Assembly (NCBI GenBank): GCA_026724425.1
Contig: JAIUCV010000351.1
Location: forward strand, 62,001-126,000
Direction of reading: 5' to 3'
DNA from: Erythrophleum ivorense
Taxonomy: Eukaryota; Streptophyta; Magnoliopsida; Fabales; Fabaceae
Length of the DNA stretch: 64,000 nt
Part shown: positions 11,951 through 25,469 of the stretch, one piece after another
Layout: each line of letters begins with the position of its first letter
Position numbering within the stretch: position 1 is the stretch's first letter
Notes under the pieces: generated by a model
Seen by the model: only the letters and a program-made list of their open reading frames with translations
The model's database searches: none
Told to the model about the DNA's origin: nothing
Position numbers and translations under genes: made by a program

Positions 11951-14029
11951 GCCATGTCTCCATTAAACGTGTGAGTACTTGTTTAGTCGCCTAGTGGTGG
12001 AGAGTGTGGCATTAAACTACCCGTAGTGGTTGCCATTCTATTGGATCACACATTCTTGTTTTATTAGTATTTTGTTACATGAGGCATGGGTCTGTGACTA
12101 GTCATGGAGTTTTGGCCGGGGCTTAAACATTGACTAATACTTTGCATTGGCTAGTTCACCTAAGTTTTTTGTCTAAATTTCATTAGCTATTCCTTAGCTA
12201 CTAATTGTTGATGGTAGCTTCATAATTTTTAATGCCAACAATATGTATCTCAAACATTCTTTTACCAACACTTTACAAAATACTTTCTTTCTTTTTTTTG
12301 GTCCCTTCATTTTCTTTTGTGCATTTTTGAATTCTAAATTGTGAAGCCTTATAGATTGAGTAACAATTAGGGAAATATTGGGTTTCATTTCAATGGTGAA
12401 AAATTAAATATACAAACAATGATATCTATTAACACCATTATAAAAATGATATTGTTTTCTCTTTGTTTGTAATGACTCTTGGCTCGTTTTTTTCTCACTA
12501 CCTTATATATATGTGGTCTAAGCTTATTCATTTTAGAAACATGGTGATGTGGTGTGTTTGAAATTGTTTTAGTATTAATATTTCATCCTTATATATCAAT
12601 CAATAGTACTTTGATTTATTGGCAATCAATATGTTTGTTAAATTTCAAGCATGCCTATTCTAGCCTTTAGCTTATTTAGACATGCATAGTATTGTGAAAA
12701 ATTAGCAAATGTATGAATCACGCGAGTAATATACAAGTAAATTGAAAGTCATTCTACAAGGAGGGTTAATCAATTATCAAATTTCTAATTATTCTTATTA
12801 TTTAGAAAAATATAAAATTTAAGTTAAAATAATTATTAACTAAGAAAATAATACAACTCACAAATAAATAACTATATTACTAATTTATGAAAAATTATGG
12901 AGTTGGATTTTAATGTTTAATTCTTGTAAATGAATAAGTCATGCAATTTATTTCTATCTTAATTAATAGTTAATTCCCTAATACATATATAATTTCCTTT
13001 TGACATATAACACATGTATCTATGCTAGTCCTATATGTACTATTATGATTATAAGCTTTAACATAAACCTTTTAAGCTCTATGAAATTTAGTTTGCCCTT
13101 GTATGTGGTGGCTTGACATGCATAAGGATTACAATCTCCCCTAGGTAGATTTATATCTCTATAAAATCTAAACCTAAGTTTATTATTTAGATGATCTCCT
13201 ATAATGATTCATTTTTTAATTTATTTCACTATAGATCTAATTTCACAAAAAAGTAGTCAGCAATTTGCAAATAAAAATAAGCTAAATGATAAATTAATTT
13301 GAATAAAAATATATTACATGAATATTTTGATTTAAATAATATCTATAGACATCTCCATCCAAACCTCATTTAAAGGATTTAGCTATTCATAATCAAAACT
13401 TTCATCCTAAAATAGGAAAAAAAAATAAGAGTCCATAATAAACATAAAATAGAAATAGAAGAAGAGAGAAAAATATGGCAAAGTAATCTTTGGATGGATT
13501 TCATATTTTGGTGTCACAACCATTCTCTAGAGCTCTTCCTTAACTATGATGCAAGTATTCTTCTATTCTTGGGTCTCTATTTAAACACCTTTGATATATG
13601 GTTATCTAGGGTTTTAGGTTACTTTCCAAAAATAGCCTTAATCATATCCTAATAAGAAGAAATTATCTTAATTTAATTAGATTCAATTTCCTAAGTTTTG
13701 TATCTCATCTTAGCTCCCATTTCAAACTAGATACAAGCCTTTTTAGAGGCTACTTCTTGCATGAAAGATGTAGCTCTAGATGTTTGCTTTCTAGAGCATC
13801 AGATCTTGCACAAAACAAAGGTCCACAGCTTACGTTATGGGTTAAAAATTGACACTGCTTCGACCAATCCACCTAAATATAGAATCTCAACTTTCCAACT
13901 TATCAACTGTTTTAAAATGGTCTTATTTTAACTCGGACCCTTCATGAAATTTGTAGCCCTGGATGTATAGATGGTTTTGGGCTTTTGAATTATCTAATTT
14001 CAACATTGGAAGTCTCATATACAATCTTT
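11951..14029. other. Intergenic DNA left of the Mutator-like element
   Basis: AT-rich with no recognisable gene. The part from about 13480 to 14029 has the look of a transcribed non-coding repeat (possibly an old LTR into which the Mutator-like element inserted), but no ends could be defined. Confidence 0.4.
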
Positions 14030-14038
14030 TAAAGAATA
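14030..14038. repeat. 9-bp target-site duplication, left copy (TAAAGAATA)
   Basis: TAAAGAATA lies directly outside the left terminus GGGTGCAGATCC. The identical nine bases follow the right terminus at 25655-25663. Nine bases is the typical duplication of Mutator-superfamily insertion. Confidence 0.92.
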
Positions 14039-14222
14039 GGGTGCAGATCCTTTATAGTTGTGGGAGAGAATTATGTAGCAAAGTCAGTCAATGCTTAGTC
14101 GTCCAATTGATCATGCGAGTTAGAGTACGCTGTGCGTCTACTCCTTTTTTTTTTTAAGCTAGAACATAAGCCAAAATGCATTGTTTTGGTAAGTCAAAAT
14201 GGTGCATTTTGATCCATTTACC
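14039..14222 (+). repeat. Left terminal inverted repeat of the MULE
   Basis: Starts GGGTGCAGATCC and contains GTTGTGGG, CTTAGTCGTC, GATCATGCGAG, a T-run and CCAAAATGCATTGTTTTGG in the same order as the reverse complement of 25470-25654. Similarity fades beyond the shared ATTTACC at 14222. Confidence 0.9.
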
Positions 14223-15267
14223 TAGCCATCTCTGACTCCCACCAATCCACTGCCTTAAAACTCTTCACCCTCATTGATGGATCATTTTCTAGGTGAACAT
14301 AATGATTTCTTGTTACCATTCTAGTTACCCATTAAAATGCCTTGTACCCTTTTTAATTGTAGTTGATGTCAATTACATGTTGATCATACAATATATATGG
14401 TTTAGTTCTAAATATGTAGTTTGACATTTGCCTCAAGAAACAATAATTTTGGCATACTTTTCTTTGCCTCCAAAAGGATTTTGTATCCTCTGCTGTCATT
14501 CAGCAAAGATTTGTTTGTCACTATTTTATTTTTCTCTTGTGGGAAGGGGGGACTACATAAGTGTTTTAAACATGACATTTGTTGAATTGCCTTATTTCTT
14601 TGTTCAAAATGCAACATTTAATCCTGATTTAAGCACATGTAAAGACATCACAAGATTATTTTTGCTCTAAGTGTTAAGTGTCTTATGTCTTATTCTCATA
14701 CATTTGTCTCTCTATTGAAATTTTAAATGGCTTTATCCAAGTCAATGAAGTACTATCCTATTGTCTATAACAGTTTAGAGGATATATATGAGGCCTTAAG
14801 AGTTTTTTAGATTCTAGCCATTGAAAAGATGCTAGATATAAGAAAGTATCAGAAAGTCTTGGGTCATCATGTCCTCTAAAGGATTTGTTCTATGCCTTAA
14901 AAGTTAATAGCTTACTAAAATGTGGGGTCGATGAGGGCGTTTTCAAGATATTTTATTCTTTAAGTGTTATTCTTTTTGTATAGCTCAAATTTTATCACTC
15001 ATAAAAAAAATTTACTAGTGTGTTCTAAGTCTCAAAATTGATGCTAAAATTTATTTATCTTGTACAAGGATATTACTTCAAGACTTAAAGCCACTATCAA
15101 TGATGCAAGTGCTTTGCTTGATATATACTACTCAATAGGATGTTTGGTTTTTATCAAGGTAATTTTCTGGACTTCTGATTGGTTAGCCCAACAAGTTATG
15201 ATAAACTAGATGTGTTTTTTTACTAGAATTCCATAAGAGTATTTGATGCATATATGAAGATTGCAAT

Positions 15268-15850
15268 CTTGTTCCTTTCTACTCATAACTTGGGCTCCAT
15301 TTCCCATTCACTATTATCTAACTTGTGGAGATAAAAATTTCTATGCCATTTAAAAACTTATCTAAATAAAATATTGGTAATAAATAATATCATATATTGC
15401 AATTTTTTTTGTGAAGCTTTTAAAGCTGTTTGTACAAGTAAGTTTATTTGCAAACATGTTTTCTCTTGACCTTCTTAGGAGCAACATATGTGATGAAAAG
15501 TCACTGCCTTGGTTAAGTTTTGAAGGAAAAATGCTGTCAAATGAAATCACAATATCCTTTTCTACTCATAACTCAGGCTCTATTTCCCATTCACTATTCT
15601 CTTACTTATGGAGATAAAATTTTTTATATCATCTAAAAACTCATCTAAATAAAATATTGGTAATAAATAATATCATATATTGCAATATTTTTAGTGAAAC
15701 TTCTGAGGCTATTTGTATAAGTAAGTTTATCAGCAAAAGTGTTTTCTTTTGATCTTCTTAAAAGTAACATACCTTATCAGAAGTCATTGGCCTTGGTTAA
15801 GTTTTGAAGGAAAAATGCTGTGAAATAAAATCATAGTATCCCTTACCCTT
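15268..15850. repeat. Two tandem copies of a ~283-bp unit inside the MULE
   Basis: ACTCATAACT(T/C)(G/A)GGCTC occurs at 15281 and again at 15564, a period of 283. Both copies share ATTTCCCATTCACTATT, AAATAAAATATTGGTAATAA, CATATATTGCAAT, and TTGGTTAAGTTTTGAAGGAA followed by AAATGCTGT. On the minus strand copy 1 has a short open frame (15362-15550), but it matches no family I know. Confidence 0.88.
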
Positions 15851-16637
15851 TATTAAAGGCTTAAAGTGAATTCAACCCTAAATTCTATCATACGCAAACA
15901 TAGAGGGGACAAACATGTGAAGACTCTTGGGTAGACATGTATGAGAAAGAGTAATGGTCCTTTGACGTGATGATTTAATTTAAACTTGATGGAATGAGTT
16001 CATTTGTAATTATTTGGGTCTGCTTTGCATGCTATTGCATTTTACTTGGAATTAATTAAAATGAGGGATGATACCTGCAGTTTATTTTTGTTAATAACAG
16101 TATGTTTTGTTATTTGCATTTGGATCTGTTTGGAAGTTTTTGCTTGGTATTGCATTGTTAATGATAGTATGTTCTCTAAAGGAAGATTGTAAGAGGTTGA
16201 TACTAACATATAACTTGCACAAGGATTGGGGAAAGCCTTGAATGGTAGATATATGGACACAATGTCCTAAGTTTCACACACTCACTAAAATTCAAGAATT
16301 AATTACCTCTAAATTATTCAGTTGGGATGTCAATAAATTATTTTTAAAAATAACAAGGGGTAGGTCAAACAGTAAAGGATTTTGGGCCATGCTTCCTTTT
16401 GAAACCTATTTTCAAAACTTACCATAAGAGGCATCATAGTGCATGTTATAAGTAAAGTAATAGCTTCCCCACTAATAAGTTGCTGATCTATTACAACATT
16501 TTGTTTTTTTATTTGATCTTTTGTGGGGGGATGGACAAGTCTATCTTAAAAGCAAGTTCTAGCAATTGGTGTCAATCTTAGAATTAGATTACTTTCCTGT
16601 GATAGCATCAAAGCAAGTTCTAATAGTTGGTATCAAC

Positions 16638-16642
16638 GTTGG
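16638..16642. repeat. 5-bp target-site duplication of the solo LTR, left copy (GTTGG)
   Basis: GTTGG immediately precedes the TGTCACACC end and recurs immediately after the CACA end at 20301-20305. Five bases is the usual duplication for LTR-retrotransposon integration. Confidence 0.8.
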
Positions 16643-19600
16643 TGTCACACCCGAAAATGCGACTGCGTGGCGCCAAATCAAAATTGAAATTAAAAATAAA
16701 TGTAGAAAAGTAGAGTCGCCACCAAATTTTTATTTTTTGAAAAGACAAAATTTTGGAAAAAACCTTTTTAGTTTGGAATATCAAAAAAATGTAGTCTGCG
16801 AATCAGATTCAGATTCGAGAGTCGATTGAGAGTGGGGAAGGTGTTAGGCACCCCATTGCACCCGTTACTAAGAACGGTTACCCTAAATTAGTTGTGCAAG
16901 ATCAATATAGCCTCTATTCTATTTTAATTCCCCTTAACAAATCACATGTAGAACAAGAGACGGGAATAAAAGAAATGAAATTAAAAAGGAAGAAAGAAAC
17001 TAAAAAAACGAAATTAGAAAACAAAATGAAAGAAATTAAAAAAATGGAAATTGGATCGAATATTTTATTTACAAGGGTGGACTTGACATAGGATGAAAGC
17101 CTAGGGCCTACGTACCCTTTGAAGGAGATCAAAGTCCATGTAGTTCGAGCAGTTAAAAATTGTTTTTGCTGGTGTTTGTTTAATTTTGTCCTTCATTTTG
17201 TTTTTATTTTTTTATTGTTTAATTCATTTTTTTGTGTGTAAAGATAATAAAAATTACTTTTTCTTTTAACAAATAAAACGAATTTAAAATTGATCGATGT
17301 GTTTTGATTTGCCAAAGATAGAGTAATTTTACTTCTTTACTTTTCTTGCATTTTCATTTTTTCTCTTTTTTTTCTTATCATTTTTTTGTCTCCATTTTTT
17401 CCTTTTTATTTTTTATTATTATTTATTTTTTTGTGGTGAGAAGGGAGAGAATATGGAAATCTTTTAGTTTTTCGTAACTAAAACTATTTTGAAATTGCCT
17501 TGTATGTTTTAATTTATGAAAACTGAACGAATCCCACTTCTTTTACTTTTTCTCCCATTTTTGCTCTTTTTTTTAAATTATATATCTTCATTTTTTTTGT
17601 TCTGTTTTGTTTTTTGTTTTTTGTTTTTTTGTTTTTTTTTTTGCTTTTTTAATTTTTTGTTTTATATATCTTATTTAAGTCAAGGAAGGATTTTTCATTT
17701 TAATTTGCAGGGTGATTCTCTTGTATCCTTATTTCGATTTGATTTTCTTCATTTTTTTATCTTTTATTTTGACCTTTTTGTTTCTTGTTTTTTTTTGGTC
17801 TTAATAACTAGTATTTGGTGTTCTTCCTCTTTCATTTTTTTTTTTGTTTTCTTTAACTATTTGACTTTGGGTGGCTCATTTGTTGTTTTTTTCAAATTTT
17901 ATTTTACTTTTTGTTTTGATTTCCTGATTTTATTAATCAAACTTTTTATTCTGACCTAAATTTAGGACTTTGAATATTTTATAATTTGAAAGAAGACCCA
18001 TCTGATTCTTAAAAATCTCCTTTTCTTTTCCTTTTTTGTTTTAAAACCCCTTTTATTTGGAAGAGATGCATTTTATTTTTCCCTCTTTGTTTGAAAACCT
18101 TTTGGAAATAATATTTCCGTGTTATAGGCCACGAAATTCCAAATTTAAGAACACTTTGTGACAAAATCTAATGATTAAAGGGACTTATTGTCATACACAA
18201 TCTCAGATAACCTCTATATGTCGAAGAAACACAAGATCTCACACGACAAAATCTTAAATCTCAAAGAAATAAAAGGACTGAAAAGATTAAAAAGAATAAA
18301 AAAAACAAAGGTAAAAAACGAGAGTATAAATAGTGGGTTTATATGTTTGGGACGTTATAGCGTTTTATATAGGCGTTCCATTTGACTCTCAGAATCTGTG
18401 GCATATCTAAAAGGTTATCTCTCTTCTTTTCCCTTGAAGACCCTGTCTGGCAATTCCCAAACACCCTCTCCATCAGTATACATAGCATCCATTTTAAGCA
18501 GAAAGGAAACATAAAATAGAATCAGCTTCAAACTAAAATGGGTCACCTATGCAACGTTAATAGCAAATCACATCCATCTAAGCCGTGGAGTCCTTAACAA
18601 TATCGTTACTTCTAACAACCTAACATGCATAATCATGTATTCAGCACTCAATCCAGTAGTTTTTAACCTAAACAAACGAGACATCCATGTGAACATCAGT
18701 TCAAAATATATGTCGATCTATTGCCAGATCACAGTGGTGGGAAAATCAAAATTGAAGTCCTATGGGACCATCAGATTGAACATAGTAATTCTCATCAATG
18801 GAAGTATAATAATCAAATGCCTCTGCCCATTTCAGACTTCTCCTAGGCATTTTATCAAGCATCTGCTAAGCATGCTTTAGGGCTTATACAGTATACGATA
18901 TTTCACATTTCATCCCTATCCACTTAGCGTAGGAATGCTAGAAATCCCACCAGAGTGTATGATTCAGCACACAACATCACGTTCCAATATCGAATACATA
19001 TTTATGTTTTTGGTTATAGGGTTACTCCATCCTTTATTCCTATCTACCACTATCAGCAGCTACAAAGGAGTTTCACAGGCGTGATGCCGTTACTAATTAG
19101 GGAAGGGAAGCAGCGCACACCACTTACCTGTAGGGACAGCTGAGAAAACCCTTGATTCACGCTTAATTCATTGGCCAAAAGGGAGATGCCCGTTGTTCCT
19201 TCCCAATCGAACTTGGAAGCCTCTGCCTCAGGACCTTCTTCTGTTATCCCTCACAACTCTCACAGAAGGAGGTCTAGCACCCTTTCCTCTTCTCGGTTTC
19301 TCTTGGATCAGAAGTTGGCTCAGGAGAGCCTCTCCCTCGCCCTCGGTCTCGCTCTTTCACGCCCTTCCTCTCTTCTCTTCAATCTGTCCCCTCTTAATTT
19401 CTCTCAATCTCCTTTCTCCCGATCTCTTGCTCCTCTCGCCCCCTCTCTCAGCCTCTGTCTCTCGATCTCGAGTTCCCTCCTTCTGCTTTCGCTCAATCCC
19501 CGTTTTTTTGTGTGTCTCCTCCCCTCCTCCTCTCGAAGCTAATCCACCCTTAAATCTGAAGGCCCCCCTTTATTTGAGTCTCCCTCCTCTCTTTATCGGG

Positions 19601-20300
19601 TTCCAACCTCTCCAATCCTTGGCCCCTGTTTTCCTCCTCTTTTTTCTCTGGTCTGTCGTTTGCTGCCTCCTTTTTCTTCATTGATCTTCGCCCTCATCCT
19701 TTTTTCCATTTTCCAATTATCGCTTCTCTGCCTTCCTTTTTATGTTCAGGTCTGTGCGTTTCCTTTTTCTTGGAACCCCCCCTTTGTTTTTTCCTTCTCC
19801 CCAGCATTGCGCCAGAGAGAGAGCCCCTTCCCATCTGTCTGTGTAGTCCTTTTTTGCCTCTGCAGAACGTGGGCGAGGAGAGTAGCATATGGGAGATAGG
19901 TAGGGTTCAGCATGCTGGGTAATGGCCCAATAACCCGAAGAGGCTTTGGGCTTCAGAATTAGATCCATATCCGTTTGTGTTATCTTTTTCTTCTTCTTTT
20001 TTTAATCCTTTAAATTTCATTTTTTCTTTTTTTTTCTTTATTATTTTTTTTCTTTTTTTTGATTTTTTCTTTTTGATCTTTGATTTTTTTTTGTTTACGG
20101 CTTTGGTTTTTTTTTTCTAAAATTTTTTTAACTTTTTTTTTGTTTTCTAAAGCTTTTAATTTAATAATTTTTTTAATTTCTTTTCATTTTCTCCAATTTT
20201 TCTATTTTCTTTCTTTTATTTTTTTGTTTTGGTTTGTATTTTCGTAAATTCGATTTTGTTCTAACTTAGTAGCTTGTCCGGACAAAATACGGTGTTCACA
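16643..20300 (+). mobile_element. Very long solo LTR (3,658 bp), Ogre/Tat-like
   Basis: The element begins TGTCACACCCG and ends GGTGTTCACA, giving the TG...CA ends of an LTR, and is flanked by GTTGG on both sides. There is no internal primer site, gag or pol and no second LTR copy, so it is a single LTR left by recombination. The opening GCGACTGCGTGGCGCC and the block GGCCTACGTACCC near 17106 resemble long LTRs of Ogre/Tat-type gypsy elements common in eudicots; this assignment is from memory. Composition is strikingly zoned: T-rich blocks at 17160-18060 and 19980-20260, and a CT-rich, GC-richer block at 19190-19900 that may hold the promoter or leader. Long open frames in these blocks are by-products of the base bias. 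Orientation is inferred from the 5' motifs. Confidence 0.75.
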
Positions 20301-20305
20301 GTTGG
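20301..20305. repeat. 5-bp target-site duplication of the solo LTR, right copy (GTTGG)
   Basis: Directly follows the LTR end GTGTTCACA and matches 16638-16642 exactly. Confidence 0.8.
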
Positions 20306-21188
20306 TAAAGATTACTCTCTTGTGATAGCATTAAAGGATGGGAAAACACTTGTGAAGCAATTAGTGAGGCTGAACTCCACTTGCAACTAATTAATACAAG
20401 TCAATTTGAGTTGTACTTGTATATTTGATGTATCTATTTAGTTGAATAGATTATTATGTATAGGATACTAGACAGAGTAGTAGAACTGCCATTAATATAA
20501 TGAAAATTGAATTTATGTTGTAATGGAGAGATAAATGTGATGAATTCAATACTTTAATTTCTTTCATTGCCCATTTTGCAAAGTTGTGATACAATAAAGT
20601 GTTACAAAAAATATACAAAAGTGCAACATACAATGTGTAGATTTAACATGTAATAACTAAAGTTGCTTGATATAATAACTAAAAAAATGTTGTTTTACGC
20701 TATAAGAATCAACCATCTTGGTTGTTGTCATTTGGAACACCACCATAAAACTTCAGAGTAGGATGATCAAGTGGCACTTATATTATAAACAACATAAGTT
20801 ACAAAAGGATTACAACTTGTTATAACTTGCAAAGCAATAACTTAACATTTCTTTCTTTTTTTTTTTAATTCGAAGTCCCCTTACTATCAAGAATCTTGTG
20901 AAACTAAATTGACCTTTAGGTGTTTGAGGGTACTCATAAAGAGTAGGAGGTGCTAAATAGGATATTTCGTATTCTATTTAACTTAAAGTTTCATTTTTTT
21001 ACAAGTAAACCAAAAAATTATTAAGTATTTAATGAAAACAAATAAGAAATCCTCACAATAGACACAAGTATAAATTTATATACGTTAGATTGTTGAATTT
21101 GAAAATCTCTATCAACTGGAGCTTTTCTTCTTCTCTTGAACTGAAGCTCAACCTAACTTTTCATTCAGCTCTTTTCTTTTATTTGAAT
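20306..21188. other. MULE interior, 3' flank of the transposase, no gene seen
   Basis: AT-rich sequence between the solo LTR and the transposase relic. It would be the 3' untranslated or subterminal part of the minus-strand transposase gene. Nothing else is recognised. Confidence 0.5.
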
Positions 21189-23215
21189 TCACTTCTTTAA
21201 TCCTTTTGCTTGTGCTACACCCCTAATTACTGGTGCCATGGTCTTACTAATATCATTGTCTACACTTTTTTGCCTCAAACTAAACTCTACTACTTTCTTG
21301 CATAAATCACTTATAGCTTTATCTACAAACTTGAATTTTTCATTGTAGGTAGATACCTCATATGCCAATCTTATCATTTTGGAGCAAAGTTGCCTATACC
21401 AGCACGTGCTGAATAGCCTGGCATATCCTTCAACCTCTTTTCTCCCTACATCATATACAATATCATTACGTACATCTACTGTCCACCTCTTTAAGATGTA
21501 TTGATTAGGAACTAGTTTAACATATAGCATATTAAACACTTTTAAAGCATGACTGCATAATATCTTCACTGTTTGAAACTTCTTACAACTGCAAAAGATG
21601 GACTTATGAATAAGATCAAATAAAACCTTCCACTCCCTTTTTTGACCATCTTGGGTGACAACACATTCAAAAATAGCTTGACTTTCATCTCTTTGCTTGA
21701 GAGAAGTAGCTAAGAATAAATTTGTGTAAGTTGCTTCAATATTGGCAAATTCTCACATTTCAACTTAGATAATTTATGCTGAGCCTCATACTCACATGTC
21801 TTCTCCATATATCATTTCTCATCCACCACCTTTTCAAAATGCACGAAAAACTGTTTGATATTCCCATCCAATTTCAACCAAGTCTTGACATATGCATTCA
21901 AGCTCTCATTGAGTTGTGTGCTTCTCATCTCTAAGATGAGCTTTTTCTTCATATGACATACTGTCCATTTTTCCTTTATATCATACATAGACTTCAACCA
22001 AGTGTTCTCTTGGACATTGTAATTTTCAATCATCTTGCTCTAAGCCACCTTGAACTCATATCTGTCATTCTATTCATACATACATCTTTTAGATTCAGTG
22101 AGGAAATGAGATGCACCTTTCATCAAGTTGCTTAGGTGCTTGATCCCATTCTACATCAAGTGCCATGTACATAGAAGATGATAAGTCTTTGGCATTACTT
22201 CACATACAAGGTTGGATCTAAGGTAAAATAAGTAAGGGACATAGACTTTATATTAACATGGTTATGTAACAAAGGAAAAAAAATAAGATGCTTACTCAGT
22301 GCTTTAGCCATTGCTTGATCTTGGTTAGTGAAAATAGTTTAAGGTCTTTTTTCTTGTGTACTTCAAGGAATTTTTCAAATAGCCACTTGAATGAGTCTAT
22401 CATTTTATCGTACAACAATACTACCTTAAAAATAACCACTCCTTTATAACAATTAAATCTTGAAAACAAGGTAAGTGGTCTATGTGCATTATTGATTGAA
22501 TAAGTTGTGTCTAGACAAATTACATTCCCAAAATAGTTATAGTCAATGATCATTCTTACATTGGCCCAAAAAATACTTGTTATGTGTTCCTCCTTGTCTA
22601 TTTGATACACATGGAAAAACAATAGATTTTCTATCAACTATCTTTAGAAATATTGCAAGAGACAATCTACTTTCTCAAAGGTTGTACTTCATTATTTTTT
22701 TGTCTGTAGATAATTTTTGGCATCTAACCTAGTATACCTAAGATTGTCTCTATCTCTTTCTTGTGTGCATGAAAGATGAAATAATACTCTTTGTTGCAGT
22801 CCAACCTTCCCAGCCAATTCAATCTTATGTGCTTGAATCTAGGATATCTTACGATGAGATGCCAACGTATGCATTGTCATTAAGGGTTGAAGAGGTAATT
22901 ATAGGCCTTAACAAACTCATGGATTATCAATTTTCCATTCTTCATTGCAAGTGCAATTCTTGTTTTACACTCAGTTCTTGCCTGAAGCCTAGGATTAATA
23001 ATAAAAAAGTCTATTTTGTTCTGTTTTCGATTATCCTCTTTACAACAAACAAATTTACATGAACTAATAGGGCCTTCTTTTTTGAAATTGTAATATTATT
23101 TCCTCACTCAACCCAATTCTCCCACCATAAGCTAGCCAAAAAAGCCAAGCTACCTTTATGCCATCAAATTCCATACCAACTATTGGCTTCTAATCATATT
23201 TTGAATTCATCATCT
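21189..23215 (-). pseudogene. FAR1/FHY3-type MULE transposase, broken
   Basis: Read on the minus strand, from 23215 downwards the fragments keep the order of a FAR1/FHY3-like MULE transposase. First comes a FAR1 DNA-binding domain (about 23190-22850: PIVGMEFDGIKVAWLFWLAY, then NGKLIIHEFVKAYNYLFNP). Next is the MULE DDE core (about 22637-22290: ICLDTTYSINNAHRPLTLFS, then SFKWLFEKFLEVHKKK, then TNQDQAMAKAL in a shifted frame, where the family normally has TDQD). A middle region follows (about 22033-21810: LNESLNAYVKTWL). Last is a SWIM zinc finger with CSCKKF...LCSHALKVF and the family-typical PNQYILKRWT (about 21605-21480). Several stops and frame changes separate the blocks, so it cannot encode an intact enzyme. 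Host FAR1/FHY3 light-signalling factors derive from the same family, but the flanking inverted termini and duplication mark this as the transposon's own gene. Confidence 0.87.
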
Positions 23216-25455
23216 ATAGCAAACAAGATACATGAGCACACATATATGAGTACATTATTAACATAATAGACATTAATAAATGGGCAATAGGAGCAAGAAC
23301 TAATCACATCTAGTATAGACTAATATTAAATATAAAGTTAATGTCTTTACACATATAAGATATAATACACATAAATCATACATTTTGCATAAATCCTATG
23401 CCCAATCATTATTTTATATATAATATTTTACGTATTTGAAAAAACTAAAATACTATTATAATAAACAATAGTTATAAGTAATTATATTCCCTTTAAATGT
23501 CTTACTATTGAACTTAAAATCATCTAAATTCTTGGCCAGAGAAGTGTAATACATAATCTAGCAAAGCTAAGCCAATTGTGAATTTGCATTGATGATATTG
23601 GCACCACATAAATTCACAAGCACGATATAGTTACAAAAAAATTAATTAAAAACACAAAGATGGCCAGTTACTTTATAAATAATAAACTATTCGTACACTA
23701 TGATTTAACAAAACAAGATTCATATAAATAATACAATAAAATACATTACAAGTCCATGTTTTATGTACAATTCCATTCTTTAATGTCTCTTCATGCCAAT
23801 AATTTTATATGCATACTCTTAACAATATAATGAAGGCATCTATTAAAAATGGTCCACCTTAATGAATTAGAGGTAGTTGAATATTTCTGGTTTTGAATTC
23901 TAAAATTGGCATAAAGTAGGTTTCTCAAGACTCCATCAAAGTGACATGGTAAGTGCACTGCATGTTGTTATCTTAGGTGGAAACAATTCTATGTGAGAAG
24001 GGAGGGGAGAACCATGTAAGATTAAAGCCAAAATTTGCCAAGATCAAAAAATTTGCAAGTCACACTTTTCCTTCATATTTGAAATTCAATTTATAATCAT
24101 GCTACAAATTTGCTAAGGTGGTTCTACAAGGTCCCTTTACAAAATAGGAGAACAAGACTAAAAGTAAATTCTTCAATTTTAATTCCTCTCTCACAAATCT
24201 AATTAAGTCAAGATTGTTTACCTCCAAAAACAATAAAAAGATATTAAAGATCATCTAGTGAGCAAGCATTTATTAGAGCATAGACACTCAGTTTTAGACT
24301 TTCATCTATTTCTTTGCAAATTAGCAATGCAATGACTGTTATAAGCTAATGCTAGTGAAAACAAATGAATATTCAATAAGTTCACTATTGATGATAGTAT
24401 AATCAGTGCATTTCACACTCAACTTATCAAATTTCATCTCCCTTGATATTTATAGCTTGTTGATTTTAAAATTCAAATCATAAGAATGAAAGACCATAGT
24501 ATTTTGGGAAACTTGGGTGTTTGAAATGGATGAAGATCAATGCGAGTCAATAGGAGAAAAAAGGGGCAATCTTTTCTATAATGAAGAGTAAAATCTAATA
24601 AACTTGGGCAAAAAAAGGAAGAGAAAGGGTAACACAGAAAAACAGATAGACAACCTTCTGATGCCACTTCTTTTGTCACCATATCCTGAATAAACTTATA
24701 TGTAGTTCAATAAAAATAAGGAGCATTGCTGGTTAAATATATCTTTATGCTGTTTTATTTGTAGCATAATTATAAAAATAAATTGGGTGAGTAGAAAATG
24801 AATAGGATAAGCTATCATGTATCAAACATAAGCAATGCTTTGTTAAATGAAGGCTGCAATAAATTTTTCTATTGCTTGTTTTTCGTAAGAAGGATATAAT
24901 TGATATACAAGCTATCATGTATCACACATAAGTAAGATATGTTTAGGCAAAGGTTATTTAGTTTGGGAGCCAGGTAATTTCCCTTGAATTCATCTCTACT
25001 TGAAGTTAAACATGATATACAAGGCATAGGACAACCCACATATTTCGAACAAGCCAAGCAAAACTGAAAAGCAAACCTCTTTCTATGATTCATATATACA
25101 GACAATATAAAATCCAAGCTCAGTGCGTTACCAATGTTGAGAATGTAAGCCTTGGGAAGCTATTCTAATATCTCCACTTCCATCCTTCCTTTCTTAGCCA
25201 CCTTCAACAGACATGAAGCAGTAAGGAGTGACTTGTAGAGTGGAGTGAGCTTCATGGGTGTCAATATTGCTTCTACTTCCCTTTGGTGTAAACAAATATT
25301 TAGAATACCATTAATCCCTTCCAAAATGATCTAGAGAGTTTACCCAAAATTGCACTGTCATTTATAGTGTATGAACGTCAAAATAGAGGAACATTCAAAC
25401 TGATGCAATGCTGCCATTTTAGAAAGACTGAAAAAGAGGCTACCATTTTAGGGGA
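23216..25455. other. MULE interior upstream of the transposase, no gene seen
   Basis: This would carry the transposase promoter and the right subterminal region. Short open frames such as 24869-25117 (minus) match nothing I know. A captured host fragment is possible but not supported. Confidence 0.45.
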
Positions 25456-25469
25456 GATGGAGGGCGCTG

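Noticed and set aside
17516..17959. 147-residue open frame rich in Phe, Leu and Cys, looking like a membrane protein
   Set aside because: It lies in an extreme T-rich block of the solo LTR; the composition is a by-product of TTT/CTT codons, with no family motif.
19171..19899. Three long overlapping plus-strand frames rich in Ser, Leu and Pro
   Set aside because: They overlap in different frames within the CT-rich part of the solo LTR and have no domain; compositional artefact or leader region.
21189..23215. Host FAR1/FHY3 light-signalling transcription factor
   Set aside because: Frames are broken, and the block sits between inverted termini with a 9-bp duplication, so it is the transposon's own gene.
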